Shown: in pieces, positions 37,001 through 45,220 of the stretch
Layout of the letters: each line of letters begins with the position of its first letter
Numbering within the stretch: the stretch's first letter is position 1
Program-made: the position numbers and the translations under genes
Notes under the pieces: model-generated
Database searches by the model: none
What the model was told of the DNA's origin: nothing
The model's input: the letters and a program-made list of their open reading frames with translations, nothing else
Source of the DNA: Methylobacter sp. S3L5C
Lineage (GTDB): Bacteria; Pseudomonadota; Gammaproteobacteria; Methylococcales; Methylomonadaceae
Assembly: GCF_022788635.1 (NCBI RefSeq)
Contig: NZ_CP076024.1
Span: forward strand, 2,108,001 to 2,172,000
Direction: 5' to 3'
Length of the DNA: 64,000 nt

Positions 37001-37712
37001 TCGCTGTGCCTGGTTGAACCTGTAAAGAAGGCTCTTTTTCTGCTGTGCCAAATGCGGGAGCAGTACCTAACTCCAGCAGCACCAGTGGCTTGTCTGCAGT
37101 ACCGCTGGTCGGTAAAGAGGACAATGGTGGAGCCAGTATAAAGGCTTCGAAGATTTTGGCATCATGGCCGGCGCCGCTATTGCGTACCTCGATAATGGTA
37201 TCATCGGCTTTAAGGTTTACCGGAGCTTCAGCGGTTATCCAGGCATAATCCCAACCCTTGGGCTTCATGGCCAATGTGGCACGCAGTTCAAGTTTGGCTT
37301 GATCAGGCCCTGCCCATATTTCGAAAGATTGCACACAGACATTCGGATCGCCACCCTGTTTCCAACGCGCCAAAAAGTTATAGGGTTTGGCCGGAAGGCC
37401 GGGATTGACCTTGAAACGAAAGTTAACTTTCCAGCTACCAAAATCGGGATGCAACGAGCTGATTTCATCGATGCCGGTTTGAATTGATGTATCGCCTTCG
37501 TGAGCGTAGACTTCGCCGGCAAATACTTGCGTGGTTTTATCATTAATGCCGATTGACGGCGGCTTACTGCCTAGTTCAAGCAGTAGAAGCGGTCTTTCGA
37601 GCGTACCTTTTACGGGTAATTTAACAAATTTATTGGCGTTTGCAATGGTTAGTCCGGCCAGTACAACCAGTATTATTTGTACGGTGAAACGCAATAGGGT
37701 TAATGGCTTCAT
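34050..37712 (-). CDS. Large exported glycoside-hydrolase-like protein of the exopolysaccharide locus
   Basis: A 1220-aa protein. A signal-like helix (QIILVVLAGLTIANA) leads into two related units of about 180 residues, each opening with LLLELG or LVLLELG and containing FGSWKVNFRFKVNPG or FGSWDASFRFELNPE, probably beta-sandwich, carbohydrate-binding-like domains. After a middle region of unknown type, residues about 840-1130 look like a clan GH-A barrel: FKSTNEIDIRAEAQW supplies an NE pair where the acid/base usually lies, DVHAYPQ follows, and FWLGETGAKA could supply the nucleophile. It could trim or degrade the polysaccharide in the periplasm or outside. The call rests on motif reading; no family number is claimed. 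Confidence 0.6.
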   Translation of the reverse strand: MKPLTLLRFTVQIILVVLAGLTIANANKFVKLPVKGTLERPLLLLELGSKPPSIGINDKTTQVFAGEVYAHEGDTSIQTGIDEISSLHPDFGSWKVNFRFKVNPGLPAKPYNFLARWKQGGDPNVCVQSFEIWAGPDQAKLELRATLAMKPKGWDYAWITAEAPVNLKADDTIIEVRNSGAGHDAKIFEAFILAPPLSSLPTSGTADKPLVLLELGTAPAFGTAEKEPSLQVQPGTATAGPGTDSLLTEKDEVQVFHQGFGSWDASFRFELNPEIIPGQYQFFARYKSGGEVSQVNQTFTIKAGAKPDGLATRGSYAITNSTPWEYQWLQATATVTILPGDHWLEINNTGKADGTKVFDAFLMKLETPLDNWMSATQARSRNRFLALTKILPAANRQLLVLDGKTGKNDILFRGLGLDAARPSYENLSVSYLIGPEADTLAHNLNLPTLPAAVIMDNLHCIIGVLAEPKSDQEVLNFLADPAKSGKMPAPTAMATDIPIPLKDGVPEAWLVGGLQDGLSGMSIFGLDTETTLRPNLDQPYLGLQMMGGEMQTWRMATTQANGITDIEANTRHSYGWSRGSGYAQLYLHVDQVTQALLHLQQSGIKTAVWLDGQPVKLAEDPKPSPELSSSVEQFKTLLHGLTTEGLIATALSDKAEAPRLADLNLTQGWHSLLVKLVMQHDKDQRFYFAGSFTDPAGQALDSIKTQLTDPEADLALNKIASRLRPLIFVDAPANLPYPDEALKLKVDMRWHPVLEETSLPVPLPSFQAKLRLRLVDYSGKEVATQEISGLFPGEVDVNFDKISKPGYYAVYASLYSPAGQLIMNYPADGFSIVLGTAEQKQRLDKKKLWNNDYYALADGDKSFNHDGGYFDWLQRMGIYKSFGSYPGFDPQYQTQWERAKQLDLVLFADSSGDSNWLNDTPADGQDFIKTASAFTRFFKSTNEIDIRAEAQWQKLREPEHWVQRAKWEYEQAHKVRSDAHYVGGSLVRPGDKEGAGQWFKQVLQLGLDQYQDAWDVHAYPQKAPRFGGPIGNGESEDERGVLMTYASLGKTNKLPFWLGETGAKAMHGLTGRRWQAEQVAKIIAWVNSRSDYLGLAFCIGHEYDLAYGRIWDYSMGHKPGEAAMYTASALIDGLPYRAVDAKDANIQTAYFGETLMLWRTDEATADWPLKLDPGKTWVLVDVVGHLQELAVNNSGIASIPTTNSPVYVLSRSNYERLTRY

Positions 37713-38028
37713 GGCTTATAAAAGTTTGGCTAAGTGGCAAATTGATGCAATCACAAGATGATGGATGATGCAATACTTGTGTGTATAATAACGGTTTTCC
37801 AGTCGTGTAAGCCAACAAATGTGGCAGCGGTGCGTTTGGATTATTCGATGCCGGAAACAGATTTCCATGAAGCAAATCCCCTGGAAGGGCGGTTGTAGAA
37901 GGGATTAACTTTGACGATCACACACGGAAATCAATGAAAGAACGCCTTACTAATTTTGTTCTGGACATTTTCAGAAAACGGGATTTGTCGAAACTTTGGG
38001 GAGATGGTTTATTTCTCTTTGTAGCCGC
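37713..38028. other. Divergent intergenic region, exopolysaccharide locus / kinase operon
   Basis: About 315 bases between the divergent 1220-aa gene and the histidine-kinase operon. Must hold both promoters; no convincing hexamers, sigma54 site or RNA fold was recognised. Confidence 0.4.
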
Positions 38029-39486
38029 ATGAAACTCAACACTATTTTTTCGTTAAAAGCCCTTATTGTCATGGGTTTTGTGATTGCCGTTATTCCACTT
38101 TTTCTGGCAGTCATGTACGCCGCTTTTGGTATGAGGGAAACGTCGGCATTAGGCAGAACCATCAATTTTCAGGTTTTTGAGCAAACCAAGTCGATCCGTT
38201 TGGTTTTGCAAAAGACGGCTGATATCGAACGAAAAGCCAGATTATTCGTGCTACTGTCTGACCCTTTGGTTCGTCAGCCTTATGAGCAACAATCTTACGA
38301 AAGCACCAGGGCATCGTTTAAACAAGCCTTGGGTGAGTTACTAAAACTCCATGTCGATAATAAAATTGCCTTGTTGGTTAACGAGTTATCGGAAAAAGAA
38401 AATCTGATTTATCAACAAATTATTGGTTCGGCCAGCGAAAATAATCTTAAACTGCCGGTCGATGAAGCATTCCAGGGTCTGCGTGAGTCGTCTTATAACC
38501 TTTCGCGAGAATTTGAAAGTTACGTTGATCATGAATTTAATGAATTACGCCAGCAATCAGAGTCTCTGGAGCAAGGATTATTCATCAAAGGCGGAGTTCT
38601 ATTCGTCATTTCGTTTATATTTATTACGATATTGCTGTTTGTCATTTCTCGATCAATGCGCCAACTGGATACGGGTATTCGCCGTCTTGGTTCGGGTGAA
38701 CTTAATGAGGCAATTATCATATCAGGCCCTTCGGATCTAAGCTATCTGGGTAATCGCTTGGAATGGCTACGAACGCATTTGATAGAACTGGAAATTTCCA
38801 AGCAACAATTTATGCATAATGTGGCTCGAGAAATCAATCTGCCGTTGGCGAGTATCCGCGAAAGTGCAGGATACCTTGTTAACGCTACAGGGGATGAGTC
38901 GGGCAATACCCGGCAGGATATCGCATTGCAGCTATGTAACAATGTTGACAAACTAAAAACAGTATCCGATGAGTTGGTTAGGTATAGTCAAATTCACTTA
39001 AATCTTGAAATGAATAGCAAGGCAACCATAAATATGGAGTATTTGCTTGATTCAGTCATCAAGGATTTTCAGTCCGAATTACAGGCTAAATCAATTGGTT
39101 TGAAAAAATTGGTTAGACCTGTCGAGATTGCCGGCGTTGAAGAGCAGTTACGAAGTGTTATCGATAAATTGCTGTCCAATGCCATTAAATATTCCCCATT
39201 GGGTGGAGAAATACGCATCATGCTTCGCGATTCCGGCATGCAAATGGAATTGGAAATTGAAGATGAAGGACCAGGTATTGATCCCAATGAGCGTTTGCAT
39301 GTGTTTGAACCATTTTTTCGCGGTAAGTCTGCCGGAAATGATGATGTTGACGAGCCGGGATTGGGATTGGCTATTGTCAGGGAATATGTCACTAATCACC
39401 AAGGTAAAATTGATATTATTGACTCAAGGCAAGACCAACAAGGCGCCCGTATCCGCATTCAAATACCACTCACAGGAGAGGCCTGA
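38029..39486 (+). CDS. Histidine-kinase-like protein with substituted phospho-accepting histidine
   Basis: A 485-aa membrane sensor. One membrane helix near residues 10-35, a periplasmic helical domain, a second helix near 180-205, a HAMP-like region, then HisKA and HATPase_c domains. The H-box reads FMHNVAREINLPLASI; alignment with the canonical F-x4-SHELRTPL puts Arg267 (codon CGA, 38827-38829) where the phosphorylated His should be. A His is present four positions earlier. The ATP-binding boxes are intact (DKLLSNAIKYSP, IEDEGPGID, GLGLAIVREY). The layout recalls QseE/GlrK-type kinases, and a QseG-like lipoprotein gene follows. ATG 38029 is chosen; a TTG at 37996 would add 11 residues. Confidence 0.85.
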   Translation: MKLNTIFSLKALIVMGFVIAVIPLFLAVMYAAFGMRETSALGRTINFQVFEQTKSIRLVLQKTADIERKARLFVLLSDPLVRQPYEQQSYESTRASFKQALGELLKLHVDNKIALLVNELSEKENLIYQQIIGSASENNLKLPVDEAFQGLRESSYNLSREFESYVDHEFNELRQQSESLEQGLFIKGGVLFVISFIFITILLFVISRSMRQLDTGIRRLGSGELNEAIIISGPSDLSYLGNRLEWLRTHLIELEISKQQFMHNVAREINLPLASIRESAGYLVNATGDESGNTRQDIALQLCNNVDKLKTVSDELVRYSQIHLNLEMNSKATINMEYLLDSVIKDFQSELQAKSIGLKKLVRPVEIAGVEEQLRSVIDKLLSNAIKYSPLGGEIRIMLRDSGMQMELEIEDEGPGIDPNERLHVFEPFFRGKSAGNDDVDEPGLGLAIVREYVTNHQGKIDIIDSRQDQQGARIRIQIPLTGEA

Positions 39487-39554
39487 CAAACAGGGAACCA
39501 CTATTGCTACACTGTCATTACACTCTTTTTCTAAACATAAGGCGATATCCAGGC

Positions 39555-40130
39555 ATGACTATAATTTTTGGAATAAATCGCATCAGCTTGGTGCTAAGCC
39601 TTTTGCTGCTAACAGGATGCGCCCAGTTTAATTCTAATTGGGCCGGAAATTCAGGTCGATATGCTGATCCCTATGCACAATCGGACTTTGACGGCTTGTT
39701 TGTCTTTGACTCCAACATGGCGCAAATGCCGCTTTCGTCACGCGGCGAGGTGTGTGACATATTACTCAAGCGCCAGCAAGACTATCCTGCCGTCGGGATT
39801 CAGTTACGCCTGATGATAGGACGTTTGTTTTCTGATGCTTGTGGCAATATTCCCGACATTCTGGATGGCGTTAGTGCTATTCCGTCTGGAAGTCTTACCG
39901 ATGCTCGCGTGCAGAAGCTTATTGCCGTTCATACGGAAGCCTTAAGGCGTTTGCAGGTTGTGTCGAGAAAATCCTTGCCGCTGGAATGTAAACAAAAAAC
40001 AAGTAGACCGGTATCGGGATCGAAAGATGAAAAAGGCGCAAAAAATAATGAAAACCGTCTGTTACGAGAAAAGCTGGAAGCCATCAGATCCATGGAAAAA
40101 CACCTGGATGAAAATGGCGACGTAAAATAG
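39555..40130 (+). CDS. Lipoprotein, QseG-like position, unknown function
   Basis: A 191-aa lipoprotein: signal helix (ISLVLSLLLL) and lipobox LLTGC. The mature part is mostly helical with two conserved-looking Cys (EVCDIL and SDACGN) and a charged C-terminal coiled-coil tail. In enterobacteria the outer-membrane lipoprotein QseG is encoded beside the kinase QseE and is needed for its control; the gene order here (kinase, lipoprotein) is the same, although sequence similarity to QseG could not be tested. ATG 39555 is preferred over TTG 39504 because the signal peptide then starts at the N-terminus. Confidence 0.65.
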   Translation: MTIIFGINRISLVLSLLLLTGCAQFNSNWAGNSGRYADPYAQSDFDGLFVFDSNMAQMPLSSRGEVCDILLKRQQDYPAVGIQLRLMIGRLFSDACGNIPDILDGVSAIPSGSLTDARVQKLIAVHTEALRRLQVVSRKSLPLECKQKTSRPVSGSKDEKGAKNNENRLLREKLEAIRSMEKHLDENGDVK

Positions 40131-40135
40131 CCCCC

Positions 40136-41752
40136 ATGTTTCGTTTTCGATTGGCATTTGTTATTTTTGTTTCGTTCGGTTTTGTGTTGTTTTTGGGAAT
40201 AGCGCTCTATTGGAGTTCAAATCAGGTTGCCCTTTATGTTCAGCGCAGTCAAATAGCGTATGAGAGATTGGATCATTATGAACGCTTGTCCCAAGAAGCT
40301 TATCGCCACTTTAAGCAGAGAATGGACAGACTGATGACGACCACCACCACGCCAATGGCAAAAGCAGGTGTCGAATTATCCGGGGATGGTCTCTATGAAG
40401 CGATACAGGAGCTTAGGAAAACTGCGGTAACAGCATCAATTCCTGAAGCGGATAATGCCCCGCTGCAAAATAATCAGCTTGCCGAACTGGAAAGAGTTGC
40501 CCATTTATCTGCCTTTTTGGATGCCATTGAGTACCGGTTTGATGAAGTCGAGCAGTTACGTCAACAGCGTCAGTATGATGTGGCAGTACAAGTATTAACG
40601 AAGTTTTCGAAAGAAGAAATCGATGAGAAATTTCAACCGCTAATTGATGCTGCCATTAACGCTGAACGAGAAACAGCCGCAAAGGCCAAGCAAGAATTGG
40701 AAGACTGGATCGCTCGCTCGCGTTGGATTGCTATCCTGGCGTCATTAACTGCAGCGGTATTTAGCCTCATATCGGGGTTATTGCTGCTTCGCGGTATCAG
40801 TAAACCCATTGAAGCCTTAATGAAGGGTACTACCGAGATTGCTTCTGGCCATTTGGATTATCGTATCGCTCTTGATACCCGTGATGAATTTGCCTATCTG
40901 GGCAGTCATTTTAATCAAATGGCGCAAGAGTTGCAGTTGCAACAAGACAAGTTGCGCGAAGGCCGTGTCGTACTGGAGAAAAGGGTCGTTGAGCGTACTT
41001 TTGAGTTACATCGCTTAAATGAAGAATTAAGTCATATGGATAATACCCGGCGGGAGTTTTTGGCGGATATCAGTCATGAGTTGCGTACTCCTATTACAGT
41101 CATTCGGGGCGAGGCGGAGGTGACTTTACGCGGTCGGAATCGTGATGCCGAGGAATATAAAGATACATTGGAGCGTATCGTCGAGCTATCAATGCAGTTG
41201 GGGAAGTACGTCAACGACTTATTGTTTCTGGCCCGTGCCGAAACCTCCAATCTTCAGTTTGAATGGAATGAGAATCTCGATCTTACCGAACTGCTGTCCA
41301 GTACCGTAGAGAACTTTCAAGTGATGGCAGAGGAAAACGCAGTTTCGGTTTCCCTGGATGCGCCAGCCGAACCGGTTTGGGTGCGTGGTGATAAACAACG
41401 TCTAAGACAGTTACTTTTTATTTTAGGAAACAATGCCTGCCAATATTCCAAACCGGGAGGACACATTACGGTTGCCTTATGGATAGATAAAAACGAGGTT
41501 AATTTTAGTCTTGCTGATCAAGGTATCGGAATACCTGCAGAGGATTTGGAGCGTATTTTTGACCGTCAGTTTCGCAGCCAAAATGCTCAGGTTTCGAGGG
41601 AAGAGGGTAGGGGATTGGGTTTGCCAATGGCCAAGTCGATCATGAAAGCGCACGGTGGACGAATTGCCGTGACCAGTATTGAAAATGCAGGCTCGACGTT
41701 TACAGTAACGTTGCCGTTAATTTTGGAAGGGCAGGATGAAGCAGATAAATGA
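40136..41752 (+). CDS. Sensor histidine kinase
   Basis: A 538-aa transmembrane kinase. Helix 1 at residues 5-27 (LAFVIFVSFGFVLFLGIALYW), a periplasmic sensing region, helix 2 near 195-220, HAMP domain (RGISKPIEALMKGTTEIASG), HisKA with intact FLADISHELRTPITVIR (His314) and HATPase_c with N-box LFILGNNACQYSK and G-boxes LADQGIGIP and GRGLGLPMAKSI. It is a complete two-component sensor, six bases after the lipoprotein gene and just ahead of its response regulator. Since the first kinase in the operon lacks the usual His, this one is the likely phosphate donor for the regulator. Confidence 0.92.
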   Translation: MFRFRLAFVIFVSFGFVLFLGIALYWSSNQVALYVQRSQIAYERLDHYERLSQEAYRHFKQRMDRLMTTTTTPMAKAGVELSGDGLYEAIQELRKTAVTASIPEADNAPLQNNQLAELERVAHLSAFLDAIEYRFDEVEQLRQQRQYDVAVQVLTKFSKEEIDEKFQPLIDAAINAERETAAKAKQELEDWIARSRWIAILASLTAAVFSLISGLLLLRGISKPIEALMKGTTEIASGHLDYRIALDTRDEFAYLGSHFNQMAQELQLQQDKLREGRVVLEKRVVERTFELHRLNEELSHMDNTRREFLADISHELRTPITVIRGEAEVTLRGRNRDAEEYKDTLERIVELSMQLGKYVNDLLFLARAETSNLQFEWNENLDLTELLSSTVENFQVMAEENAVSVSLDAPAEPVWVRGDKQRLRQLLFILGNNACQYSKPGGHITVALWIDKNEVNFSLADQGIGIPAEDLERIFDRQFRSQNAQVSREEGRGLGLPMAKSIMKAHGGRIAVTSIENAGSTFTVTLPLILEGQDEADK

Positions 41753-41792
41753 TTAATAACTTACCGGCTTTAAGCTAATGGAAAACGGTTAC

Positions 41793-42473
41793 ATGCGAGT
41801 TTTGTTGGTGGAAGACGATCAGCGTATTGCCGATTTTGTTCAACGTGGCTTAAAAGCCGAAGGCTATGTTGTGGAAGTCGCACGTAGTGGTCTGGAAGCT
41901 ATAACGCTGGGTACCGGCGGTAAGTTTCAGGTAATTATTCTGGATTTGGGACTGCCTGATATCAATGGCCGGGAGGTTTGCGAGCGCTTGCGCGGTTCGG
42001 GTGTGGGTACGCCAATTTTAATGTTGACAGCCAGAGATGCAGTGCAGGATAAGGTAACAGGTCTGCGTTCTGGTGCCGATGATTATATGACCAAGCCTTT
42101 TGCTTTTGAAGAATTGCTGGCCAGAATTGAAGTATTGATGCGTCGTCGAGGCGGCGATATAAAACCGGAAACCAAAGAATTTCGTATTGCTGATCTGATA
42201 TTAAATGCGGAAAGCCACGAAGTCAGACGTGGCGATGCGGTCATTGACCTGACACCGAAAGAGTTTTCGTTGCTGGAGTGTTTTATGCGCATGCCGGGTA
42301 AAGTATTGAGTCGTACCCGTATCCTGGAGCAAGTGTGGGGTTACAGTGCTGACCCGCTGACTAATGTGGTGGATGTTTATATTCGCCAATTGCGGCGAAA
42401 AATCGATGATGATTATGATATAAAGTTACTCAAGACGGTGCGCGGATTTGGCTATAAACTAGATGCCAGCTAA
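41793..42473 (+). CDS. OmpR/PhoB-family response regulator
   Basis: A 226-aa regulator: receiver domain MRVLLVEDDQRIADF with phospho-acceptor Asp51 in VIILDLGLPD and conserved Lys in YMTKPFAF, then a winged-helix Trans_reg_C domain (FRIADLILNAESHEV, LTPKEFSLLECFM, LKTVRGFGYKLD). It would bind DNA as a dimer when phosphorylated, probably by the adjacent kinase. ATG 41793 gives the usual family start; in-frame ATG 41778 adds five residues. Target genes are unknown; the divergent exopolysaccharide locus is the natural candidate. Confidence 0.92.
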   Translation: MRVLLVEDDQRIADFVQRGLKAEGYVVEVARSGLEAITLGTGGKFQVIILDLGLPDINGREVCERLRGSGVGTPILMLTARDAVQDKVTGLRSGADDYMTKPFAFEELLARIEVLMRRRGGDIKPETKEFRIADLILNAESHEVRRGDAVIDLTPKEFSLLECFMRMPGKVLSRTRILEQVWGYSADPLTNVVDVYIRQLRRKIDDDYDIKLLKTVRGFGYKLDAS

Positions 42474-42736
42474 TCAGGCCTATTTAAAGTAATTGCTTTG
42501 TAAAATAGGTAATAACTCGGTTATTAAAGAATGAGTGTTGTGCTTATTGGTCTGGTCAAAGTAGTGCTTTACTTCAAGCAAAAATATTTTATTTTTTTAA
42601 CTGGTGAGTTGAGTTAAATTATCAAAACTACGACCTACCGGATAGTTATGTTAGTTTTTGAATAAAAATAGTCGATCAATTAATTTATGTATTAGACTGC
42701 ACCTTACTATAAAAAATTGATAATCATCTATTGCCC

Positions 42737-44593
42737 ATGCCAATACCATCATTACCCTTAACAGAAGAAGCCCTGGTGCATTTTAATCAGGATGTGATGA
42801 CTAAACCATCCGGGGAATGGTTAGCAGTTTTTATGGCGGGAAGTGCTTATTTAGCTGGCAAAGACTCCGGTGAATTTCAATTTGATCTGGCTGTGGCGAT
42901 TTATTTATGGCGCCAGGAGAAAGACAATAGAAGTCGTTTCCGGGTAAGTAAGCGTCGAGGCGAGGAATGGATTAATGCGCTTGAAAGTGATATGACTTTG
43001 CACTCCCCGTCGCTGGATCCGAGTGATCTGGAGGCAATTGAGGCAATCAGGTTAAGCCAACAGAATTCGTTAAGACGAGCCTTGGAGGGAGCCAGGATAG
43101 TTTATAACAAAAAAGATGAAGATTTCGGCGATGTCAAGGCAGGTGTTGAGGGCACCATAGATGCCTGGAAGGAAGTCGCTGGTGTCAAATCCGAAGACAC
43201 TCCACGGGGTACGTCGCTAGCCAGGATTATCGGTGTTGAAAGTCTGGAAACGTTACTTAACGATTTGATGGATGGAATTGAAGCTGAGCTCAAGAAGCAG
43301 GGTATTCGTATTTTGTACGATATTTTGGGCAAACAGCTCTGTGATGAGCTATCCAAATGTATACCTTATATTGGCACGATTAAGGAAGGGAAGGAGCTTT
43401 TGGTGCAGTCCCGTGAGCTTGCGAAAAGTGGCTGGCGCAGCTATAAAACCAATGAGCATCAAAGGAACGTGCGATCCGGAACGCCGCAACAAGCTGTTGG
43501 TGCCTTGAAAGTGATGCTTGAGCGGGACGTTGCTGATCTTGGTCTGAAAGTCGCCTCTAGTGCTGCTAATTTTGGAACCGGGTTGGCATCGACTATTGGC
43601 ACAGGTTCCGATGCGGGAGCCTTAATATCTCGTGCTGTCACCGCTACCGTTAGTTTAATCAAAACAATATATGACTTTGCGCGGGATTGGAACGAAATGG
43701 CCAAAGGCAATAAGTTATTGGCATCAGGCATTATGCCGGGTCATGAGCTATTAACAGCCTGTCCATTTTTGGGCGCGCAGGTTATAGAACTTGCCAGTAC
43801 CAGTGATCTTATCCGCTTTGCTTTCGCTGATAACGCTATTTATGCCATCTCAAGCGAGAAGGGTAAGCAATTTATAGAAACGTTGGCAGTGCCCGTTAGT
43901 AGTCTTAAGTTATATGCCCATGATGTTATTGGTAAGTCGCGCTTTGTTATTAAGTATGGTTTGACAGAAAAGGAAATAAAACAGATTGATGCCGGCTATC
44001 CGGGTAGCCCTGGCGGTGTAAGTGCTTATGCTTACAGGGCAAAAAAAGATGCGGAGGCTGCCAGAATGAAAAAGTTTCAGGATTATGCTCATACGGTGGG
44101 ACAACAGTCGATACAAAAACGTAATCAGGCTTTTGATATGCTTCAGAGTCACGCACGAGATGTTGGAAGGCAAGCCATCGAAGCAAAACAAGCGCGAGAA
44201 AAATTACTTAATAATATTGCAAAATTTAAAGACTATGCCCGCAAAATCGGGCAAGATGCTACCCTGCAGAAGCTTAAAAAATCGCGGCAGGAATCCCGTG
44301 ATCGACTGACTGCTAATGTGCGTGAGGCAATCGGGGTTTACAGGTCAGAAACAACCGGCATGCACGGTATATTTACACGGCAAAGTCCTGAATCACTGGC
44401 AGCGTTAAGATACTTGGATAACCTGAGCCGTCAAATACAAAGTGATGATAGCTTGATTATCAGCATTCAATGGCTGTTGGGTTATCGATTAACAGAATCT
44501 ACTTTTGATGGGTTAAGCAAGCAATTGAAGAAAAAATCCAGATTTTCAGGGTTATTATTGCAAAGTTATACAAAGTGGCTCGCTAATAATTAG
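42737..44593 (+). CDS. Unknown 618-aa protein upstream of the type VI secretion operon
   Basis: I do not recognise the family. The first 110 residues are rich in acidic and aromatic residues; residues about 250-330 carry small-residue, membrane-like or amphipathic stretches (GTGLASTIGTGSDAGALISR). There is a HELLTACPFLGAQVIELAS segment near 336, and the last 200 residues are highly charged helices, probably coiled coil (AEAARMKKFQDYAHTVGQQS with related repeats). It is in the same direction as the J-domain gene 93 bases downstream and the T6SS operon, and may be a cargo, accessory or toxin-like protein. There is no signal peptide. ATG 42737 is the first ATG; TTG 42731 would add two residues. 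Confidence 0.7.
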   Translation: MPIPSLPLTEEALVHFNQDVMTKPSGEWLAVFMAGSAYLAGKDSGEFQFDLAVAIYLWRQEKDNRSRFRVSKRRGEEWINALESDMTLHSPSLDPSDLEAIEAIRLSQQNSLRRALEGARIVYNKKDEDFGDVKAGVEGTIDAWKEVAGVKSEDTPRGTSLARIIGVESLETLLNDLMDGIEAELKKQGIRILYDILGKQLCDELSKCIPYIGTIKEGKELLVQSRELAKSGWRSYKTNEHQRNVRSGTPQQAVGALKVMLERDVADLGLKVASSAANFGTGLASTIGTGSDAGALISRAVTATVSLIKTIYDFARDWNEMAKGNKLLASGIMPGHELLTACPFLGAQVIELASTSDLIRFAFADNAIYAISSEKGKQFIETLAVPVSSLKLYAHDVIGKSRFVIKYGLTEKEIKQIDAGYPGSPGGVSAYAYRAKKDAEAARMKKFQDYAHTVGQQSIQKRNQAFDMLQSHARDVGRQAIEAKQAREKLLNNIAKFKDYARKIGQDATLQKLKKSRQESRDRLTANVREAIGVYRSETTGMHGIFTRQSPESLAALRYLDNLSRQIQSDDSLIISIQWLLGYRLTESTFDGLSKQLKKKSRFSGLLLQSYTKWLANN

Positions 44594-44686
44594 CTTGTAG
44601 TCTTTTAGAAAGTAAACGTTTGATTGACGACAGTAAAGTAACCAAATAACTGTTACCATCAAATAACCATAGATTACTGATATTAC

Positions 44687-45220
44687 ATGAGTGGCATAAA
44701 AAAAGATTACTATCGGATATTAGGTATTATTGATTGTACAGAGTTGGCGATAATTAAAGCCGTCTATAAGGCTCTGATGATGATTTATCACCCTGACCGA
44801 TATGCGGGTAATAAAGACGAAGCCGTAAGAAAGTCAAAAGAAATTAATGAAGCCTATGCCGTATTGATAGACCCGGATAAACGTAAAAAATATGATGCCG
44901 GGCGAAACTGTCCGCCCTTGGCAAGCGCTAATTCAAAATCCACCAGTCATGCGCTTGAGATAGCCAGGCAAGCCTGCACGGATCATTATGAAAATATACT
45001 TACCCAGACGCATCGCGACTATGAGTTGAAAATAGATGCACTTAAGACAAGCATTAGTTTTAAGGAAGCTACCGTTAAAAAGAAGGATGATGAGCTTTCC
45101 TGTAAAGAAGCTGATTTAGTGAAGGCCAGAAATCAGATAAAGTGTCTTAAAAAATCAGCCCGTGATTATGTCGATGAGTTAACGATTTTGTTAACAATCA
45201 TAAAAGATGAGTTACCCTAA
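44687..45220 (+). CDS. J-domain protein with C-terminal coiled coil
   Basis: A 177-aa protein. Residues 6-70 form a DnaJ domain (DYYRILGI, the HPD motif in MMIYHPDRYAG, KEINEAYAVLIDPDKRKKYD), which stimulates the ATPase of an Hsp70 partner. The rest is a charged coiled coil (SFKEATVKKKDDELSCKEAD) with no Gly/Phe or zinc-finger region, so it is not DnaJ itself. No dnaK gene is adjacent. Its place between the unknown 618-aa gene and the T6SS operon suggests a dedicated co-chaperone, for example for cargo or the preceding protein, but that is inference. Confidence 0.85.
   Translation: MSGIKKDYYRILGIIDCTELAIIKAVYKALMMIYHPDRYAGNKDEAVRKSKEINEAYAVLIDPDKRKKYDAGRNCPPLASANSKSTSHALEIARQACTDHYENILTQTHRDYELKIDALKTSISFKEATVKKKDDELSCKEADLVKARNQIKCLKKSARDYVDELTILLTIIKDELP

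Noticed and set aside
34152-37248. Many plus-strand ORFs of 66-133 aa across the 1220-aa gene
   Set aside because: All are shadows in other frames of a continuous minus-strand coding region with clear domain structure.
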